DNA of 17,686 nucleotides, taken from Bacteroidales bacterium GP3 (GTDB lineage Bacteria; Bacteroidota; Bacteroidia; Bacteroidales; Muribaculaceae). Shown here piece by piece: positions 15,773 to 17,686 of this stretch (positions are counted from its first letter, which is position 1; each line of letters begins with the position of its first letter). A program made the translations under genes and the position numbers. The stretch covers positions 14,147 through 31,832 of the forward strand of contig DAAK01000042.1 of the NCBI GenBank assembly GCA_001701075.1, written 5' to 3'. The notes beneath the pieces are model-generated. The model was not told the DNA's origin and ran no database searches. It saw nothing but the letters and a program-made list of their open reading frames with translations.

Positions 15773-15804
15773 TTTGTATACAACAATCGTTTTTATTAAT
15801 TTTG
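15773..15804 (+). promoter_or_regulatory. Promoter of the uridine kinase-LptB-like operon
   Basis: TTTG at 15773-15776, 20 bases, then TAATTTTG at 15797-15804 fit the Bacteroidetes promoter pattern. Initiation near 15810 leaves a leader of about 93 bases before the ATG at 15903. Confidence 0.65.
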
Positions 15805-15831
15805 TCAAAAAAAGAAGAAATATTTGCCGAT

Positions 15832-15875
15832 AAACACCAAATATTGCGAAAAACCGGGCGATTCATGTGGTGTTT
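15832..15875 (+). promoter_or_regulatory. Stem-loop in the leader of the uridine kinase gene
   Basis: AAACACCA (15832-15839) pairs perfectly with TGGTGTTT (15868-15875) around a 28-base loop containing an ACCGGGCG stretch. It ends 27 bases before the start codon and is not followed by a T-run. It could influence translation initiation, but nothing shows a ligand. Confidence 0.3.
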
Positions 15876-15902
15876 TAAGCATTCATTTAAGAAATATTCG
15901 AT

Positions 15903-16526
15903 ATGTTAGTAATCGGAATAGCTGGCGGAACTGGTTCTGGAAAATCTACAGTAGTCCGTAAGATAATAGATTCACTTCCCAAAGATGAGGTGGCAGTCCT
16001 CCCTCAGGACTGTTACTACAACGACAACCATCATATTCCTCTTGAGACTCGACTCAAGATGAATTACGACGAACCCAAGGCAATAGACTGGCGGCTTCTT
16101 ACGAAGCAGCTTGATGAGCTTAAGGAGGGGCGAGCGATCGACCGTCCGACCTACGACTTCCTGACTTGCTCTCGACTTGACGAGACTGTTCGTATTGAGC
16201 CTCGGGAGGTAGTCGTCGTCGAAGGAATCCTTGTGCTATGCGAAAAGGAACTGCGCGATAGGATGGATGTCAAGGTTTTCGTGGATGCAGATGCCGACGA
16301 AAGGCTTATCCGTGTCATACATCGCGATTGCATAGAGCGCGGACGCACACCAAAAATGGTTATTGACCGTTATCAGGAAACCCTCAAACCAATGCATGAA
16401 CTGCATATCGAACCTTCAAAGAGATATGCCGACCTCATAATTCCACAAGGTGGCAATAATCAAGTGGCAATCAAGCTCCTCACCGACTATATACGTTCAC
16501 TTCTTCCATCATTCAAGAACAAATAA
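15903..16526 (+). CDS. udk: Uridine kinase (Udk family)
   Basis: The 207-residue cytoplasmic enzyme phosphorylates uridine and cytidine to UMP and CMP with GTP or ATP in pyrimidine salvage. The P-loop is GIAGGTGSGKST (5-16). Further family text includes LPQDCYYN, the NYDEPKAIDW segment (Asp and base-binding region), RPTYDFLTCSR and VVVVEGILVL, the Walker B-like strand. The lid arginine region is RVIHRDCIERGR. Length is exactly that of bacterial Udk. The stop overlaps the next start by one base (TAATG), indicating coupling to the LptB-like ATPase. Divergent from mlaE, with the 261-base gap holding the promoter elements listed separately. Confidence 0.9.
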   Translation: MLVIGIAGGTGSGKSTVVRKIIDSLPKDEVAVLPQDCYYNDNHHIPLETRLKMNYDEPKAIDWRLLTKQLDELKEGRAIDRPTYDFLTCSRLDETVRIEPREVVVVEGILVLCEKELRDRMDVKVFVDADADERLIRVIHRDCIERGRTPKMVIDRYQETLKPMHELHIEPSKRYADLIIPQGGNNQVAIKLLTDYIRSLLPSFKNK

Positions 16527-17542
16527 TGAAAATATTCCCTTTATTTCCAAAGAAACAGGCCGTTGAGCCTACAGTTGTATCTGAAAAAGAAACCGACATT
16601 CCAATCTCTGATGAAGAAGGTGATAAGAGTGTGGAAGAGAACATCAACACTACACTTGAGGTGCCGGAATCAACAATTGCTGAGGATATGATAGAGACAG
16701 GTGTCATGCCCGACACCATGATCAAGGAAAAAGAAAATGATATTTTTCTCGAGACTCCAGAAGGTGGACTTGAGGAAGAAATTATTGAGATTGATCCGGA
16801 GAGAGGTATCCTTCGTACGAAAGACCTTGTAAAGAAATACGGCAAGCGTACTGTTGCCAATAAGGTTTCGATATATGTAAAGCAGGGAGAGATTGTAGGG
16901 CTGCTTGGACCAAACGGTGCTGGTAAGACCACAACTTTCTACATGACTACCGGGCTTATAACGGCTAATTCAGGCAAGATATTTCTTGATGATCATGACA
17001 TCACGGGATATCCTGTCTATAAACGTGCCCAACTTGGAATCGGATACCTTGCACAAGAAGCTTCTGTGTTCCGCAAACTTTCCGTTGAAAATAATATCCG
17101 GGCAGTCCTCGAGATGACAAAAATGACAAAGGAGCAACAGAAAGAGAAACTTGAGGAACTGATAGAAGAATTTAATCTCCATAAAGTAAGGAAAAATCTT
17201 GGAGATCAACTATCCGGTGGCGAACGCCGACGCACTGAGATTGCCAGATGCTTGGCTATCAATCCAAAATTCATTATGCTTGATGAACCCTTTGCCGGCG
17301 TTGACCCTATTGCTGTGGAAGATATCCAGAGTGTAGTCTATAAATTAAAGGAGAAAAACATAGGTATCCTCATTACCGACCACAATGCACCTGAGACACT
17401 CAGTATCACAGACCGCGCATACCTTCTGTTTGAGGGTCGTATCCTTTTCCGCGGGACAAGTGAAGAGCTTGCAGAAAATCCTATAGTGAGAGAGAAATAT
17501 TTAGGACGAAACTTCATTTTCCGGCGCAAGAAATTCGATTAA
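16526..17542 (+). CDS. lptB: LptB-type ABC ATPase with long acidic N-terminal extension
   Basis: Residues about 95-338 are a standard LptB: Walker A GPNGAGKT (128-135), GIGYLAQEASVFRKLSVENN (171-190, Q177 in the Q-loop), signature LSGGERRRTEIAR (229-241), Walker B FIMLDEPFAGVDP (249-261) and switch H286 in ITDHN. The GERRRxEIAR and VFRKLSVEDN-like text separates LptB from other ABC ATPases. LptB drives lipopolysaccharide extraction from the inner membrane with LptFG. Typical LptB is about 240-260 residues; here about 93 residues precede the domain, rich in Glu, Asp, Ile, Val and Thr and probably disordered. An alternative start inside could restore normal length (no ATG lies right at the boundary; M65 is the last Met before it), but the TAATG coupling to udk and the continuous clean frame support the long form. 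The next gene starts one base after its stop. Confidence 0.9.
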   Translation: MKIFPLFPKKQAVEPTVVSEKETDIPISDEEGDKSVEENINTTLEVPESTIAEDMIETGVMPDTMIKEKENDIFLETPEGGLEEEIIEIDPERGILRTKDLVKKYGKRTVANKVSIYVKQGEIVGLLGPNGAGKTTTFYMTTGLITANSGKIFLDDHDITGYPVYKRAQLGIGYLAQEASVFRKLSVENNIRAVLEMTKMTKEQQKEKLEELIEEFNLHKVRKNLGDQLSGGERRRTEIARCLAINPKFIMLDEPFAGVDPIAVEDIQSVVYKLKEKNIGILITDHNAPETLSITDRAYLLFEGRILFRGTSEELAENPIVREKYLGRNFIFRRKKFD

Positions 17543-17543
17543 A

Positions 17544-17686
17544 ATGAAAAAATTCATCGATATTTGTCAATTTGTATTGGTACTGATGGGTCTTATGATC
17601 TGCGGCCTCTTTGTAACATCCCTATTGAGCTTGCTTCCTTTGGAAGGATTTGCAGCCCAATGGACCATATTTGCCGGACAGAACAT
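17544..17686 (+). CDS. N-terminus of a membrane protein, possibly a CPBP-family protease (partial)
   Basis: An ATG at 17544 begins one base after the LptB-like stop, and its frame stays open to the window edge (47 codons). The start MKKFIDICQFVLVLMGLMI is basic then hydrophobic, forming a membrane helix through LLSLLPL, followed by EGFAAQWTIFAGQN. This resembles the first helix of Bacteroidetes CPBP (CAAX-processing-like) intramembrane metalloproteases, which often follow lptB-like genes, but the catalytic motifs would lie beyond the window, so the family call is tentative. Membrane location and membership of the operon are better supported. Confidence 0.5.
   Translation, partial: MKKFIDICQFVLVLMGLMICGLFVTSLLSLLPLEGFAAQWTIFAGQN

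Overview
The window reads as chromosomal DNA of a gut-type member of the Bacteroidales. The signs are a pectin (rhamnogalacturonan) degradation cluster, three start regions with the Bacteroidetes promoter pattern TTTG-N19/20-TAnnTTTG (a fourth has a degenerate -33 box), weak Shine-Dalgarno signals, and a lyase ending in a type IX secretion (T9SS)-like sorting domain. I lean towards Muribaculaceae or Prevotella-like taxa, but the sequence alone does not settle the family.

Layout. (1) 1-6590 is a rhamnogalacturonan utilisation segment: the C-terminal end of a GH106-type alpha-L-rhamnosidase, a GH105 unsaturated rhamnogalacturonyl hydrolase, and a secreted multidomain PL11 rhamnogalacturonan lyase. 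Between the last two, on the opposite strand, lies a 483-residue protein joining what looks like a catalytically dead tyrosine-recombinase fold to a NusG/UpxY-type (NGN+KOW) antiterminator. Hairpin terminators close both convergent junctions. (2) 6607-7167 is an HdeD-family membrane protein on the minus strand. (3) 7277-12157 is a plus-strand operon with a good promoter and a 5' UTR stem-loop: SGNH hydrolase, MBOAT O-acyltransferase, AlgJ/DHHW-type membrane protein, and lipA (lipoyl synthase) joined by a one-base stop/start overlap. The first three look like a cell-surface glycan O-acetylation module. (4) 15641-12169 is a minus-strand operon mlaE-mlaF-RSH: lipid-transport permease and ATPase, then a RelA/SpoT protein whose hydrolase residues are intact but whose synthetase catalytic residues appear substituted. 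No MCE (MlaD) gene is adjacent. (5) 15773-17686 is a plus-strand operon: uridine kinase, an LptB-type ABC ATPase with a long acidic N-terminal extension, and the start of a membrane protein cut by the window edge.

The strongest candidate for something undescribed is the recombinase-like/NusG fusion at 1899-3350. It has its own short-leader promoter and ends at a terminator instead of heading a polysaccharide operon, so it probably acts in trans or on nearby genes. No tRNA, rRNA, CRISPR array, insertion sequence or prophage was seen.
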